Assembly (NCBI RefSeq): GCF_003265705.1 | Contig: NW_020312785.1 | Span: 18,690,968-18,754,967 of the forward strand | From: Callorhinus ursinus | Lineage: Eukaryota > Chordata > Mammalia > Carnivora > Otariidae | Length of the DNA stretch: 64,000 nt | Reading direction: 5' to 3' | Part shown: piece by piece, positions 38,382 to 50,561 of the stretch | Layout of the letters: the number at the start of each line of letters is the position of its first letter | Numbering within the stretch: position 1 is the stretch's first letter | Program-made: the position numbers and the translations under genes | Notes under the pieces: generated by a model | Told to the model about the DNA's origin: nothing | Database searches by the model: none | The model's input: the letters and a program-made list of their open reading frames with translations, nothing else

Positions 38382-38659
38382 TGCCATTTTCGAAAATTGA
38401 TGTTTTCCTTACAGAGATTAAAAGTTAAATGCATGAGTATCACGATATTCACAGAGCACTACAAAAGAGACAGAAAAAACTAATACTTCATTGGTCTTTG
38501 ATAGATTTTAGCTGATAAGCTTAAAGTGAGTGATGATTGTAAAAAAAAAGGAACTGGAAGTTCATAGTAAATTAACAAGCAATGTGAAAAAGGAAAAAGA
38601 ATCAAGCGGGGGTTAGTGTATTTATGTAAAACAGTGATTTGCTATTTCAAAATTAAAAT

Positions 38660-38885
38660 GTGAAAATAAGCTGGTGTCAGAGAGGAGGTGATTCCTCATT
38701 TCCACCGCATTGAGCAAGCTCACATCGGCAGCAGACAGCTCTTAATATATGCGTCTGGCTCAGGCTGGTCTCCCAACCAGGAAGCCATCGAATTGTTAAT
38801 ATCACTGCTTTTTTTTGTATGCAACACACATCATTTTCTCGCTCTTTGTCATAGACCTCTCTTATTTTAAGCTTAGTATGATCTG
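38660..38885. promoter_or_regulatory. Candidate conserved non-coding element
   Basis: Repeat-free block with CpGs kept in an AT-rich region ('ccaccgcattgagcaagctcacatcggcagcagac', 'gccatcgaattgttaatatc'). It has the look of a developmental enhancer. The 60-codon frame here is probably chance. Confidence 0.3.
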
Positions 38886-38889
38886 ATTT

Positions 38890-41550
38890 TCCAAATCATA
38901 TTTAAAGCCCCAAACAATATTATTCTGTGACAGCTTAGATAGAAATGCAGAAAAAGTGGCATCCATCTATCCACACACAGCATAAAGTAGTTTATATAAA
39001 CAAAGTCATCCACTTAAACCTCTACTCACCTTTATGGAGTAAAAGAAAAGCTTTTATCAATGATATTCTCAGAAAAGATAGTTTATATGCAGGAAGGTTA
39101 CATAGGGAAGGTTCAAAGAATGCACGATGATTAGTAAAAAATAAACATCACTGCATTCTAAATTCAGCTTTGGTACCTTTCTTCTACGAAAAATAAGTTA
39201 ACATATAGTGTAATTCATAGATACAATAACATAAAATATTGCATTTGAAATAGCTTATATCTGATACTACTATAGCCAATAAACAACCATCCCTTACGTT
39301 ATTTTAGAACTAAATTTATGAACCATCATTTACATAGTATTTATGATGGTGTTAAATCAGGTGTCTGTAGACATATACCTGTGTGTGATATTGTTTTAAT
39401 AACGAGGTAGTTTCTGATCTGTTGTAGAAACATTGCTATTGAATATGATCAAGTTTCTGTGCACTTGTAGATATACACACATATAGAGTTGTTGGTATTG
39501 AGAAACTTGTGCTTTTAAAAGTGTTCAAATATAATGAAAATGTGGTTCAAAGAAGTAAAAGATAAACACTATCAAAAATCTTTACTGTTTATAGTACCTC
39601 CTTTCAGTTGGAGTTTTAAGACATGTTTACACACGCAAATACACACACTTAAAATTTCAGAGACTCTAGATAAATAAAATAGGTGATATAAATAAAGAAT
39701 CTGCGTAGGTACAATGTGGATACATGCTTAAACATATTTTACGTGGCTTGTATAGAGGAAGAGCATGTTTATGACATTGTAATATCAACTTTTTAAGAAA
39801 TATAACTCATGGGTGATTTGTATCCTATGATATTTCAAACATGAGTAATTGTAACAAATCCAATGAAAAGGTGAACAAAGACTCCATACAGTGTTCTAAA
39901 GTACATTCATAAATTTATTTTAACAATGCAGAAGGTACATGTAATTTATAGCACCCATGTAAAGCATTAGAGTTAAAAGAATGAAAGCATTTTGGTTCTT
40001 CTATTATGGAAAGTCTCTCACCTCCATTGTGTATCTTAGTATCTGCAACACTACTGTAAAATTTGTGAATAGATTTAATATATTGATTCTACTTACAAGA
40101 AATAAATATTTGATGTGGCAATGTCTAACAATGTTCAAATATGACACATTACTTATAGTTGGAATAGTTTATAAAACGAAAATTCTTACAAAACTAAAAC
40201 TATGCAGCTCAGATTCAGTTGACAGATGAACTAGAGCAGTCTGACTTCATAGGTGGTGTTTATTGATTTACCTCACTTAGGTCCACGATATATACGAAGT
40301 AAAATGTAAAGACTAAAAGGCACCATATTTTTGCTAATTACTGATAACTCTTACGACAAGGCAATGTCGTATTGTAATAGGACATATAGAGTATTTTGTC
40401 TGGTTAAAAGACTAAGGAAAACTCTGGCAATAAATACCAAGTATAAAATAGCATTCTTCTTAAATCAGTAGTAAAATCTAATAGGGTCAGTAAAGAAGAT
40501 TGTAAATGATTTATCTCTAGGCCTCGAGCATGATTATAGTTATACATCACATATTCTGAGCCACAGTTACATGGAGACATATAGGATTTATTTAAGAAGC
40601 TAATGTATGTATTTCTTTGCATATGAACAAAGTTATAAGTATAAGCCACTCTCTTCATTATTATAAGGAGGTATATTCTCTTAGACTAGCCACCTTAAAA
40701 TACATCAAAAGAAGCATTTTAAAAACACCTGTATTTTAACTTTGCTTCTTACATAGTTATCTTATACTGCTTTTATATGGTTGTTATAATATAATACAAA
40801 TGCTATTCAGTGAAACTCTGTAATCACTTTTGAGTACAGTTTCTGAAAATAGTATTTTTGGGGGTGGGTCATGATGAAAACATTGCTGATTATAAAGAAG
40901 AGCATTGTTCTTTTCTCCTAGGCAGAATCTATGTATGTTCTTTTGTTCTGGTGGTAACTGCAGACAATCAATAAGGTCCAAAGCTGCTGGTTCCCCTCCG
41001 CCTAGGTCCCAAGAGCCTGACTTGTGATGTTACTAAAATACCTCACAAGTTAGGGTCTCAGGGACTAGGAAAAGTCTGGTTTGATGCGGTAGAATTCTTC
41101 TTCCAGTAATAAGGCTAGCTTAGAAATTACAGTTGGGTTCAGTTAAACTTTTTCCTCTAAATACTAATTAAAATACATACGTAGAAATATATATGATCTA
41201 TAAAAGTTAGGATTAGCTGAATATTCACGACGACCATTTATAGACTAATTCCAGACCTTAAAATAATGAAGAATATGAGAAACAAGGCAGACAATGAACA
41301 GTTAAGAGTCATTCCATCAGATCCAAAGAAAGAGACTAAAAATGGGTTAAAATCTGTTTCTAGCAGATTTGTACAGCAACACCATAGCCTCTATTACGTT
41401 AAAGAAGGATTATATGCTAGTTAATGGGACCCTAATTGAAATTTTGCTTCCCATTACACTTCTATACAGTACAACTGTTAAGGTGGGCCAAGGACATATA
41501 ACACTTTAAATCTGATTTCAATATATACTGTTGCAGTTAAGAATAAAACA
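38890..41550. other. Unassigned AT-rich sequence
   Basis: Unique-looking, without young retroelements. It lies downstream of the candidate minus-strand gene. No exon recognised. Confidence 0.45.
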
Positions 41551-41572
41551 AAAACTTTTTTGCATGTCATAA

Positions 41573-41578
41573 TTTAAT
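41573..41578 (-). terminator. Possible polyadenylation signal ATTAAA
   Basis: On the minus strand ATTAAA is followed within 20-40 nt by a T-rich stretch (GTTTTTGTTTTATTC), an arrangement typical of a cleavage region. It lies about 240 nt past the stop codon of the candidate gene and would give an exon 2 of roughly 410 nt. ATTAAA is common in AT-rich DNA, so alone this is weak. Confidence 0.25.
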
Positions 41579-41815
41579 ACCTCCGAAGCTTGATTTTTCT
41601 CTTTGAATCTCCAAACTATTCAGACAGCAAATATTTCCATGCATACTCTGTAGCTATTTGAGCAATGCCACTTAATAAACATGTAACTTAAAATGCTGGC
41701 AACATGAGAAGAAACATAAAAGATTCTATTTCTCAAATAATTGCATTATAAAGCTCAATACTTTTGAAAATACACAATCCCAATCCTGTATATACACTGA
41801 ATTTCCTCCGATCTT

Positions 41816-42700
41816 TTAGCCTTGTTTGTGGTTCAAGAACAGAATTGGTACTTTAGGAATGATCCAAGGTTTAGTAGCATAGAACGCAGGGTATAACAAT
41901 CGGACCAGCCATAACATAACAGTCCTGGCCACAGAAGTGGATTCTGGTTCTTCTGAAGTGGTTGATCTTAAAAGGGAAAAGAGGAGGAAAAAAAAAATGG
42001 AAAGAATTAGAATGTTTTCCTGCAGAACAGGTGAATCATCCATTTCCAAGTAAGCTGCAAGGAAAGCTATGCTGAACAAAATATTTGCTAACTGGCCCCC
42101 CTCCTCCACCCTAGTACCACACCCCTTTCCAACCACCACCCCCCACCCCCTGTCCAGATCTTTACTTTGCCTTGCAAGACTTTAAATATTCTGCTCCATG
42201 ATGTAATGCATCATTATATAAGATCTCTTTCTGTTTATCATTTGATTTTCCATACTGAATCCGTTATGGCTTAAAATAGTAAATAGTTAAAAAATAAAAT
42301 AAAAAAGCAGCACTCACAAAAAGCAAAAAATAAAACAGTCCTTAGATATAAGTCCATGCTTTTCCTTAAAACTGAATATGGCTTTACAATTTTTGACCAC
42401 AGCATTCAACCAATTATTAGAATGAAAAATCTCACCCCTCCATAAATATGACATTAACATAATTATACCACCCCCATCACGGAGACCCATCCTCCTTAGG
42501 GAATACATCTGATGCTCCAAAGATGGAAATCAGTCAGATTTTAGTTGCTCTCCAACGTACCTTTGCTTCTCACTGACTGACTGGCTTTTACCCTCCACGC
42601 ACTCACACGCCACCCCCTCCCCTCGGCTAGACACGGATGCCCGAGCGAGCACGCGCGCGCACAGGCATACAGACACCCAGCGAGAGGCGAGGCAAAGCAT
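41816..42700 (-). CDS. Candidate two-exon small gene, 96-codon frame (hypothetical)
   Basis: Spliced model read by eye: coding exon 1 is 42700-42561 (140 nt), the intron is 42560-41967 (594 nt), and coding exon 2 is 41966-41816 (151 nt, TAA at 41818-41816). The donor reads AAAG|GTACGT. The acceptor is TTTTAAG|ATC behind a long T/C tract, with a TTCTAAT branch-like motif about 40 nt upstream. Joining the exons in phase 2 keeps the frame open for 96 residues. An in-frame TGA lies upstream of the first ATG, so the frame is complete. Residues 1-20 are rich in Leu, Val and Cys (Cys 3, 12, 14). Residues 40-60 are Ser/Thr/Glu-rich and polar. Residues 62-77 are hydrophobic with Trp66, and a Pro/Ile/Leu-rich tail ends Asn-His-Lys-Gln-Gly. 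I recognise no family and infer no function. The start context is weak (C at -3, C at +4). It may instead be a lncRNA, or the exons may belong to a larger gene. Confidence 0.3.
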
Positions 42701-42890
42701 CTGATGCTGACTCAGAGCGCTTCTGTGTGCAGGGGGTGGCCGCGGCTGGTATTTTCACTGCGCTCATCATTAACATTAACTCACAGTCTAGCATCCACCC
42801 TTTCCCAGACCTGCGGGACTGCAGCATTTGCATGACGCTGTCACTCTAGCCTTTGCAGGTCAGATGATGGGGGGGCGGGGGGGGAGCAAC
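42562..42890 (-). promoter_or_regulatory. CpG-richer promoter-like patch upstream of the candidate gene
   Basis: This is the only stretch with clustered CpGs and high GC outside the SINEs. On the plus strand it shows a GC box (gggggcgggg, 42871-42880), an octamer ATTTGCAT (42826-42833), TGACG (42833-42837), and TGCTGACTCAG (42705-42715), which contains the AP-1 heptamer and resembles a MARE half. A CG dinucleotide run lies at 42650-42660. No TATA box is evident, as is usual for CpG-type promoters. The transcription start is not determinable by eye. A minus-strand start between about 42750 and 42900 would place all of coding exon 1 downstream. Confidence 0.4.
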
Positions 42891-43215
42891 GCAAAGAAAA
42901 GCAAAGCAAAGGACTGGAAAGAAAAAGCCCCAAGACTCTTGTAAGAAATGCCTTCGTTTCTTCCAGGGTCTCCTGATTTTTCTATCTTTCTACTTCCTCT
43001 GTGGCTAGGTCTCAGTTGTTTGACATCTTTCCGGAAGAAAATGTCTTGTGCTTCAATGAGCCAGTAGTCAGTTGGTCCTCCCCTCCCCTCACACTCTGAT
43101 CCCCACCCCCTTCCACCCCCAATCAATAAGACAGATCTCCAAATGCAGTTGTGGAAACAGGCTCCGACACAGTCTCACTCTGGATCCACTACCTCAGAAA
43201 GCAGGCAGCCAGGCT

Positions 43216-43250
43216 CGAGAGACAGAGAGAGAGAGAGAGAGAGAGATAAT
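43216..43250 (+). repeat. (GA)n microsatellite
   Basis: GAGACAGAGAGAG run just upstream of the candidate minus-strand gene. No SINE body is attached. Confidence 0.9.
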
Positions 43251-44280
43251 GCCAGCAATTCTTTAACAGTCCCAGACTTCATTCCACGCCTTCTTTTTTT
43301 GCACCCCTGGCTGAAGAAAGAGCAAAAGGAGTGCTTCCACTTCTATATGGAGACCCAAACAGCCCAAGGGACACATGAGTGAGACCGATCTGTATAGATC
43401 AATCATTTCTATTTAATAGTGAGCAAAACTATAATTTTAATAAAAATAATTGCTTAATATTTTTATTAGCTGTGCTCTCAGTTCACAGGAATTATAAGAT
43501 CTGCCAGGATCTGAATCATCAATATGATTTAAACTGTGTTGAAATCCTAATTTGCTGGAATGGAATCAACCAACAGGATATTACTATATTTTTTATTTTT
43601 ATTTTTTTGATTTAAGAACTTATAAAAATAATAACAAATAGCTGTGTGTTGGTGAATATGTAAAAGTTTTTGAGATTAAGACATGCTTGCAAGCGATAAC
43701 TATTAAAGATTGAATATATGCTCACATAAAATATGGATTTGTATACATATATGAAGACAATCTACTATATGCATTGTTACAAAAGGAACGAAAATATTTG
43801 GCTGAACACAGTCATATTTGTACTACAGTGTTTCACAACATAAAAGACAGTATATAGGTATTTATCCAGTTCCTTTGTTCTTCAGTTGTTCTTTTTAATG
43901 ACAGAATGTGGTAAACTGCCTACCCTTCTTTTCTACATGAGCAATATTTCTGAATTACTTGCCAGCCAGAACTAGCCATCAGTGACTCTGCAGCATACAA
44001 GAAATACATACAAAGGAGAGAAAAGTACGGCAATTCTCAAGCCAACTGTAATGCTGTCTGGTGCTTTAGAAATTTCAGTTTACTCACACAGACAGATCCC
44101 AGCATGCACTGCAGCACCGCAGGACCAGCTAAGGTAAAGTTTGGCAACAGATCTGTGGCAACAAATGTGAAGGACAACCATTTGCAGAGGTTCCAAAGAA
44201 AACATCACACAACCCATAAAGAGAAAGATGCATCTGCAGTAGATGTATCTCTAAAATCAGCTCCTACAGCCTCCTGGTTT

Positions 44281-44520
44281 GAAAGAAAAAAGCAAAGAAG
44301 AAAAGGAAAAACTTAAGCACGAAAGCAAAAAACACAAATAAAAGAAGTGGGCACCCAAAGAAAATACGGAATGAAGTACACACTCTCATGAGAGAGAGAA
44401 AGGCAGGAAAGAAAAGCATAAGAGAGGAAGAAAGAAAAGGAAATGGAGAAATAGTAAGAGGGAGGGGAGGGATGAAGGAGGGGGAAAAAAGGAACAGGAA
44501 GTAAAGCGCACAGATAGAAT
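44281..44520 (+). repeat. Polypurine tract
   Basis: About 240 bases that are overwhelmingly A and G on the plus strand, with long pyrimidine-free stretches at 44377-44512. The complementary pyrimidine strand gives a long chance frame at 44264-44548 rich in Phe, Leu and Ser, which is not a gene. Confidence 0.8.
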
Positions 44521-44749
44521 CCCCGGACACTGAAGCAACAAATAACACATGAAATTAGACTTCAGAAACTCAAGATTTGGGAATTGTGTTCAAGCTTAGA
44601 ACTTAATGAAAAACTACAACAGAAACTAACACGTGTCCAGCATAGCTTAAGATACTTATTGTCGGTAACAGAGGTCCCTGCTGACGTCTTCCTTCCTGTT
44701 CTACTCGTATGAAACTGGTCATCTCTTAGTCTCTTTGCTCAAATCCATC

Positions 44750-44768
44750 TTTTTTTTTTTTTTTTTTT
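44750..44768 (-). repeat. Poly(T) run, 19 bases
   Basis: Unbroken T-run with no recognised retroelement body on either side. May be a retrotransposon tail in minus orientation. Confidence 0.8.
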
Positions 44769-45914
44769 AGCTCTCTAGCATCTGTCTCCTTTATGCTATT
44801 TCTTTTCTAGACAGTGCCCACAATACTCTGGATAAATTAATGTCATGACCTCGCTATGGTTATCAGACATAAAATGTCGACTATTTTAATAATTGAACAT
44901 GAGCTTACAGCAAACTGCCTATTGATATCTTAGCTCTGTGGACGATCTGCATGAGCACCTAACTCCTAGCTCTGCGAATCAGAAACAACAGATGCAAATA
45001 CAACCTTCCCCCCACCCCGAATCCACAACATCTCTTTTTCCTACATTCAGAGACAGACACACACATCACTCAACTTTACAGAACACATAAAAATATTAAC
45101 GAAGGAGGTTAAAAAATCAAGGGGAATAAAGGTTTGAAGACAAATAACAATTATAACTGAATGGCTATGCATTTAAAATATTTATATCCAAACAGGAGTT
45201 AGCCAGTTTCAAATGTCTAGGCTTCTGTCAAGACCACCATTAGGGCCAATGGGAATGCAGACTTGATTAAATCAATATTTATTTGAAAGAAGATGTTGTA
45301 ATCAATCAGTTCAGTTGCCGCTGTCATAGATATGCGTTTAAGGTCTCTTCTGATTCTAATATCTAATCATCAATACTAAGACATCCCTAAATGAGGCTTT
45401 GACTATGGCTAAAGTGTTTATAAAGTAAAAATTTCACCATGCTTTATATTTCATTTAAGCAATGTAATGCAAGTACGGTCTTGCTAGATCAATTATTTTT
45501 ATATGTTTTTTTCTATGTTTTGTTTCTTTAAAAAATTACCAAGATAGATCTGAATGTATATCAAATGACATATTAAGTTAGAGGAAGCAATAACTACTCC
45601 GCAATACTTTAATACAACCTGTCCTCCACCTTACTGCTAAGGCAGGGAGGGATCTTTTATTTCTTATAAAGGTCATTTGAAATCAGTGTTATTATGGGGA
45701 TCATTTTTAAAAACACTGGTGGGGTTTGGGGTAAGAGAGACAGAGGACAAGAAAAAGATCTACAGTTCAAATATCGATTCAAAATTCATGGCCAGGCAGA
45801 ATATATTGTTTTTTTTACTAGTGCATAATATTTTCTTTGTTTTACTTAACCTACACTCTCTAAGAAGGTGCGACCAGCCACCTGTAGGTATTATAAGTAA
45901 GTAAAAGTAAAAAT

Positions 45915-46050
45915 TGAGTTCCTCTGTTGCCTTAGCCATATTTCAATGTATAATAGCACAGATGGCTGGTGGTTACCATTTCGGACAATGCAGCAATAGA
46001 AGATTTCCACCCTTGCAGAAAGTTTTATTGGACAGTGCTGACTTAAACTG
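45915..46050 (+). mobile_element. hAT-like DNA transposon fossil, right end
   Basis: 'tttcaatgtataatagcacagatggctggtggttaccatttcggacaatgcag' resembles the right end of the same family seen at 12.3 kb. The rest is decayed. Confidence 0.5.
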
Positions 46051-46438
46051 TCCTTGTGAAAAGTTTATAGCATAACTGATCATTGGGTCCTGATGCTTTC
46101 ATTCCAGTCTATTTTGGGAGAATGAATCTATATTGATTTATTTGAACATCGGAAAGAAGAGAATTTCTTCTAACTGAAGAGCACCTAGTGCTTTGGTTTA
46201 CTAATAGTTTTGACATATGCAAGATTATGTAAGGTGAGGGGGTATATAGAAAATAACTTTAAGGTAGTTGGTAACACAACCATCAGAAGACACACAAAAA
46301 TACTCCAGCTAAAGTCTCTGAATAAATCTGACAGGTGCTTATTTGTCTAACATTTCCAGAAATGAGAGCCATGCTCTTTTTTGTGTCAAACAGCATTTAT
46401 TACATCTTTCTGTTTTCAGTAAAGAAGGGATGTAATAG

Positions 46439-46618
46439 AGGTGCCTGGGTGGCTCAGTCAGTTAAGCATCTGACTTGGGCTTAGGTTATGATCTCAGGGT
46501 CCTGGGATCAAGCCCTGAGTTGGGCTCCCTGCTTTTCCCTTTCTTTCTCCCCTTGCCCTTCCCCCTGTTCATGCTCTCTCTGTCTTTCTTTCAAATAAAT
46601 AAATATAATCTTAAAAAA
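46439..46618 (+). repeat. Can-SINE, plus
   Basis: Complete head and tail. It is flanked by an 18-base duplication with one mismatch (AAAGAAGGGATGTAATAG / AAAGAAGGAATGTAATAG) at 46421-46438 and 46619-46636. Confidence 0.94.
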
Positions 46619-48009
46619 AAAGAAGGAATGTAATAGTAGTGAGTAGCAAAAATCCAGGGAAAAAGCAATTTTTAAAAATCCTACTCAAAAAAAGGAAAGA
46701 GTAGCAGTTAAGAGCAGCAACAATTATGGTTAGACATTTTTTTAAAGAGAAAATAAATAGTAATATTAAAGGGTAAGGAGACAAGAATCAGATGCCAATA
46801 AACACGGATGATCTGGTTGGGAATTTTCTATTGAATAAAACAATGGCAAAAAAACCAAAACAGGTGTGTGTGGGTGTGTATATACCTTATTAAGGTAATT
46901 TTGAGTTACCAATGAGATTCTGGAACAAATTATCTTAAGCAAAGTGAAAATAAAGTATAATATAGATGTATGTGAGTTATTACTCTAAAAATTTTATGGT
47001 GAAGGAGACAGCTAGTTGTTAACCAGGGAAAAAACCGACCTCCATTTTCCTTTCAAAGTTTAGTATTTGGAGCAGAGTATGATTCAGTTTTTAACTCAGG
47101 TTTTGACTGGATGCAAAAGATTTGTCAACCTGGAATTATTTTTTTTAATCTCTTTTGATAAATACAGAGCATCACAACTGACATGGAAAAATAATCACAT
47201 AGATTTCTCTTCCTTTCTAAAGGGATGATCTTTAGACCCTGGTACCTGAAATCTAATGTTCATTCCTCTGTCTAGGAAATGTATATGATAATAAATCTTG
47301 ATGGGAATCTCTCACCCTCTCTTTTTCTTTCCCTCTTCTCCTCCCTACCTCTGCTTTCCCCAAGTGTGCAACCCCTTGACAATCCAGCCTGTCATCAATA
47401 TCCACCAAGGGACCCCATTCAAAGCCACACCAACGAGATGAGACATGAGGAGAGCTTGTCTGAGATGGGGTAATTATGGCAAGAACATGAACTTGAAGGA
47501 GGTCTTGAGGGAAAAGTGGCTCTAACAGCCACTGTGGTATAGCCACACACAGGAGCAGACAGGTCTGGAGGACGCTGGTGGAGTATTTCTCATTCAAGAA
47601 AAGAGGAAAAAAAAAAAAAGAAGAAGGAAAAAGAAAAAGAAAAAGGCAGGGTATGATAATGGGGGCAATTTAGAGACCATGAGCAATTACGCCATATCAA
47701 ATTATATGTAAATCTGAAAGAGTATTTTTTGATAGTTAGCAGGATTATACATACCAATAATAAAAGAACATTTCTGCTGTGTTGATATGCTTCCTAACAG
47801 GTGAAAGAGAAAAGAATTAATCTTGACTTTTTAAGATGGGACGTAAATAGAAAGGATTTAAGTATCAAGTGACTTCAGAATTATTGTCATATTTAGAGCT
47901 TGAATATTATGGCAAAGGAGCAATAATAATTTGTTTTAGCTAACATGACTCTAGAAAAATACCATTTTCCTTACGTTCTATATATGACACTTTTAAACAA
48001 AGTTGGGCA

Positions 48010-48180
48010 GTGGGACGGGAACTGATCTATGAGTCAGAAAACTGGGTCTAGTGTCAATTCAGTAAATAATAGTTTATGGTCTTGGATAAGTCACTTAACT
48101 CTCAGAACCTTGGTTCCTGTACCTTTAAAATTGGGAGGGATGACTAGGTTAATCATCAAGGCCTAATTCAGTTCTAAAAT
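48010..48180 (+). mobile_element. MIR
   Basis: 'tgagtcagaaaactgggtctagtgtcaatt...ttggataagtcacttaactctcagaaccttggttcctgtacctttaaaattggg' is a clear MIR core in plus orientation. Confidence 0.8.
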
Positions 48181-48544
48181 ATTGTGCAACGGAAGGGGAG
48201 TAAAATTAGAAACACGTATTGGTCATTACTACTTAGATATTTGTACACGATTGTCTCATTGATCATCATAGTACTGTTAGTAGCATCTATCTCCGAAAAG
48301 ATTAATGATAGATCTTCTTCCTATGTCCCAGTGATATCTCACGTAATAACTAAATCTCAAAAATGTATCATTTCATCTTATTTGCATAATATGCTAATAT
48401 TAAAATTTTTATTAGATATTTTATGTGGTTTACCCTATTTACATTTAAATTTTCACTTATTTGAAATAATATATAAAATATTTTCATTTTAGAACTGGGG
48501 AGGTAGCAATTTTTTAAGATTTAGAAAGATGTGTATATACTGTT

Positions 48545-48763
48545 TTTTTAGACCAGTTTTTTTAAAGATTTATTTATTTATTTATTTGAAAGAGAGAGAA
48601 TGAGAGAGAGAAAGAGAGGGCACATGAGAGGGGGGAGGGTCAGAGGGAGAAGCAGACTCCCTGCTGAGCAGGGAGTCCGATGCGGGACTCGATCCCGGGA
48701 CTCCAGGATCATGACCTGAGCCGAAGGCAGTCGCTTAACCAACTGAGCCACCCGGGTGCCCCC
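48545..48763 (-). repeat. Can-SINE, minus
   Basis: T-rich tail with an internal interruption (48551-48554), GA tract, and head ending 'gagccacccgggtgcc'. The duplication ATGTGTATATACTGTT at 48529-48544 and 48768-48783 frames it. Confidence 0.93.
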
Positions 48764-50520
48764 AAAAATGTGTATATACTGTTATGGTACATGCACTAGG
48801 GGGAAGAAGTCATGGTTTCCTTGGATAACTCACTTGTAAAAATTAGCCAATATAGATAAAAAAAACACTTTAGAATTAATTGATTGAATAGACCTATTTC
48901 AGCTTTAATAACACACTCAAAATAACAAGCTAAAATGAGTCAGGTTATAAAACCTCCTTAAGTAGATCTTTGAAATTTTAAAATAAAAAAAAATCAGAAA
49001 ATCAGGTGAATCATAGGTTTAAAAATTTCTGTCAACTACCAAAAACTTTTAAAACATCTTTTATGCCTTTTAAAAATACTCATTTTGAATGCTGCTTAAT
49101 TTGGGTGGAATAAAGTTATTAAAGGATAGTTATTATCCTGATTGCTCATAATCATTCTTATTCTAGATTTTTTAGAGTTTCCTTCAGTATGAAAAATAAG
49201 CTAATTTCATGGGGCTTTTTTCATCATAAAGAAAAAAATATTTTATCCATTGACCATGACAGGTAAGAATGGAGCACAAAAGATAGAATAAGTTATCTTA
49301 AATAAAAAAGTATTCTCTCTATACTTATATTTCCTTTCTTGTTTTTTTCCTATTCAAATAATGTTTATTTTTGAAACCTAATATCATTCAATCATATATG
49401 TTCCAGACTGAATTTTCACTTTGTTATCTTTATGCTCAGTGATAGAAATTGTTTCCTGATTAATACATTTTTAGAAGTATAAACACTGTGAGACAAATTT
49501 AACTTTTCAAAACATCTTCTTTCATGAAGAATGCCACTACCTATACTCTCAAATATTATTACATAGGTTTTCCATCCAATTTCATAGGATGAAGAAGTTT
49601 CCATTACATGGGAGTAGACGAAATGCTTCTAAGCATTATAAATCTCATTTAAATATATCTGAACAGTAAAGGTTCAAGTGTATCCTGCATTCTCATGCTT
49701 TGTTCCCATCCTTTCCAATCAATTGTATTGATTTGTTAAGGGTTAGAGGGTATACTTTCACCAATCAAGGAAAGCCTGACACAGCAAAACCTTCTGACAA
49801 GTCAAGGCAGATCAATCCCACCTTTGCTTCCTTTTGGATACATTACGGTTATTCATTCCGCAACACCTAAATTCCATAATACATATCTTAGTTTAAGAAA
49901 GGAAATAGATAAAGAATCACCTATTTTCTTGGAAAAAAAATACATTTCTGGATCTTCCCCACCCTGAATTGCTTTTGAACTTGATGGACATTATATCATC
50001 TGATCAAGTGGTTGACCTCCTTTTCTAGTTCATTTGAGAATTCTGTCCTTTTTCAGGATTTTACAAAGCATTGTGGGAAAAAAAACTTTAAAAAATGTTG
50101 AATCCATTTAGAAAATGAGTGTCTGTTTGACAAAATAAAAATGAAAACACATCATTGTAACCTTCTTTTCCAGGGCCACCTACCCATTCATTTTTTTAAT
50201 GCCTTGGTGGAACTGGCCGAGCTGCTCACTGTCCGCAGGTCCTGACTTCAAGAAACTCAAGGACCCAAATTACCTTGGAAAATAATTCTTTAAAAACCTT
50301 CATACAGTGTTATATTGGTATATTAATTCTCTTATGAGGGTATTTTGTAAGGCCCTATACTCGAAACTTCCAGGAGTTACTAGTATTTTGTTTTTCACTG
50401 TCCTGAAAAGTTACATGCTGTTTAATACCCTTCCTACCCTATAAAATTTACTTTGGTAACAAAGTAAATATTCACAAAAATTCAAAACCCTTATAATCCA
50501 AATAGCCCAGGGGCCTGCCT

Positions 50521-50561
50521 GTTTTTTTTGTTTGTTTGTTTGTTTGTTTTTGTTTTTTTGC
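50521..50561 (+). repeat. (TTTG)n microsatellite
   Basis: Five or more TTTG units between T-runs. Possibly an old retroelement tail in minus orientation. Confidence 0.85.

Noticed and set aside
41816..42139. 107-codon unspliced minus frame starting in the intron of the candidate gene
   Set aside because: Its first half translates the pyrimidine tract before the acceptor (Phe/Leu run), so an unspliced reading is unlikely. Only the part after 41966 was kept.
42627..42833. 68-codon minus frame within the CpG-rich patch
   Set aside because: A different frame from the spliced model and it does not extend across the predicted splice. It could be an upstream frame but has no support of its own.
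44264..44548. 94-codon minus frame rich in Phe/Leu/Ser that looks like membrane segments
   Set aside because: Direct reading of a polypyrimidine strand. Hydrophobicity is an artefact of T/C-rich codons.
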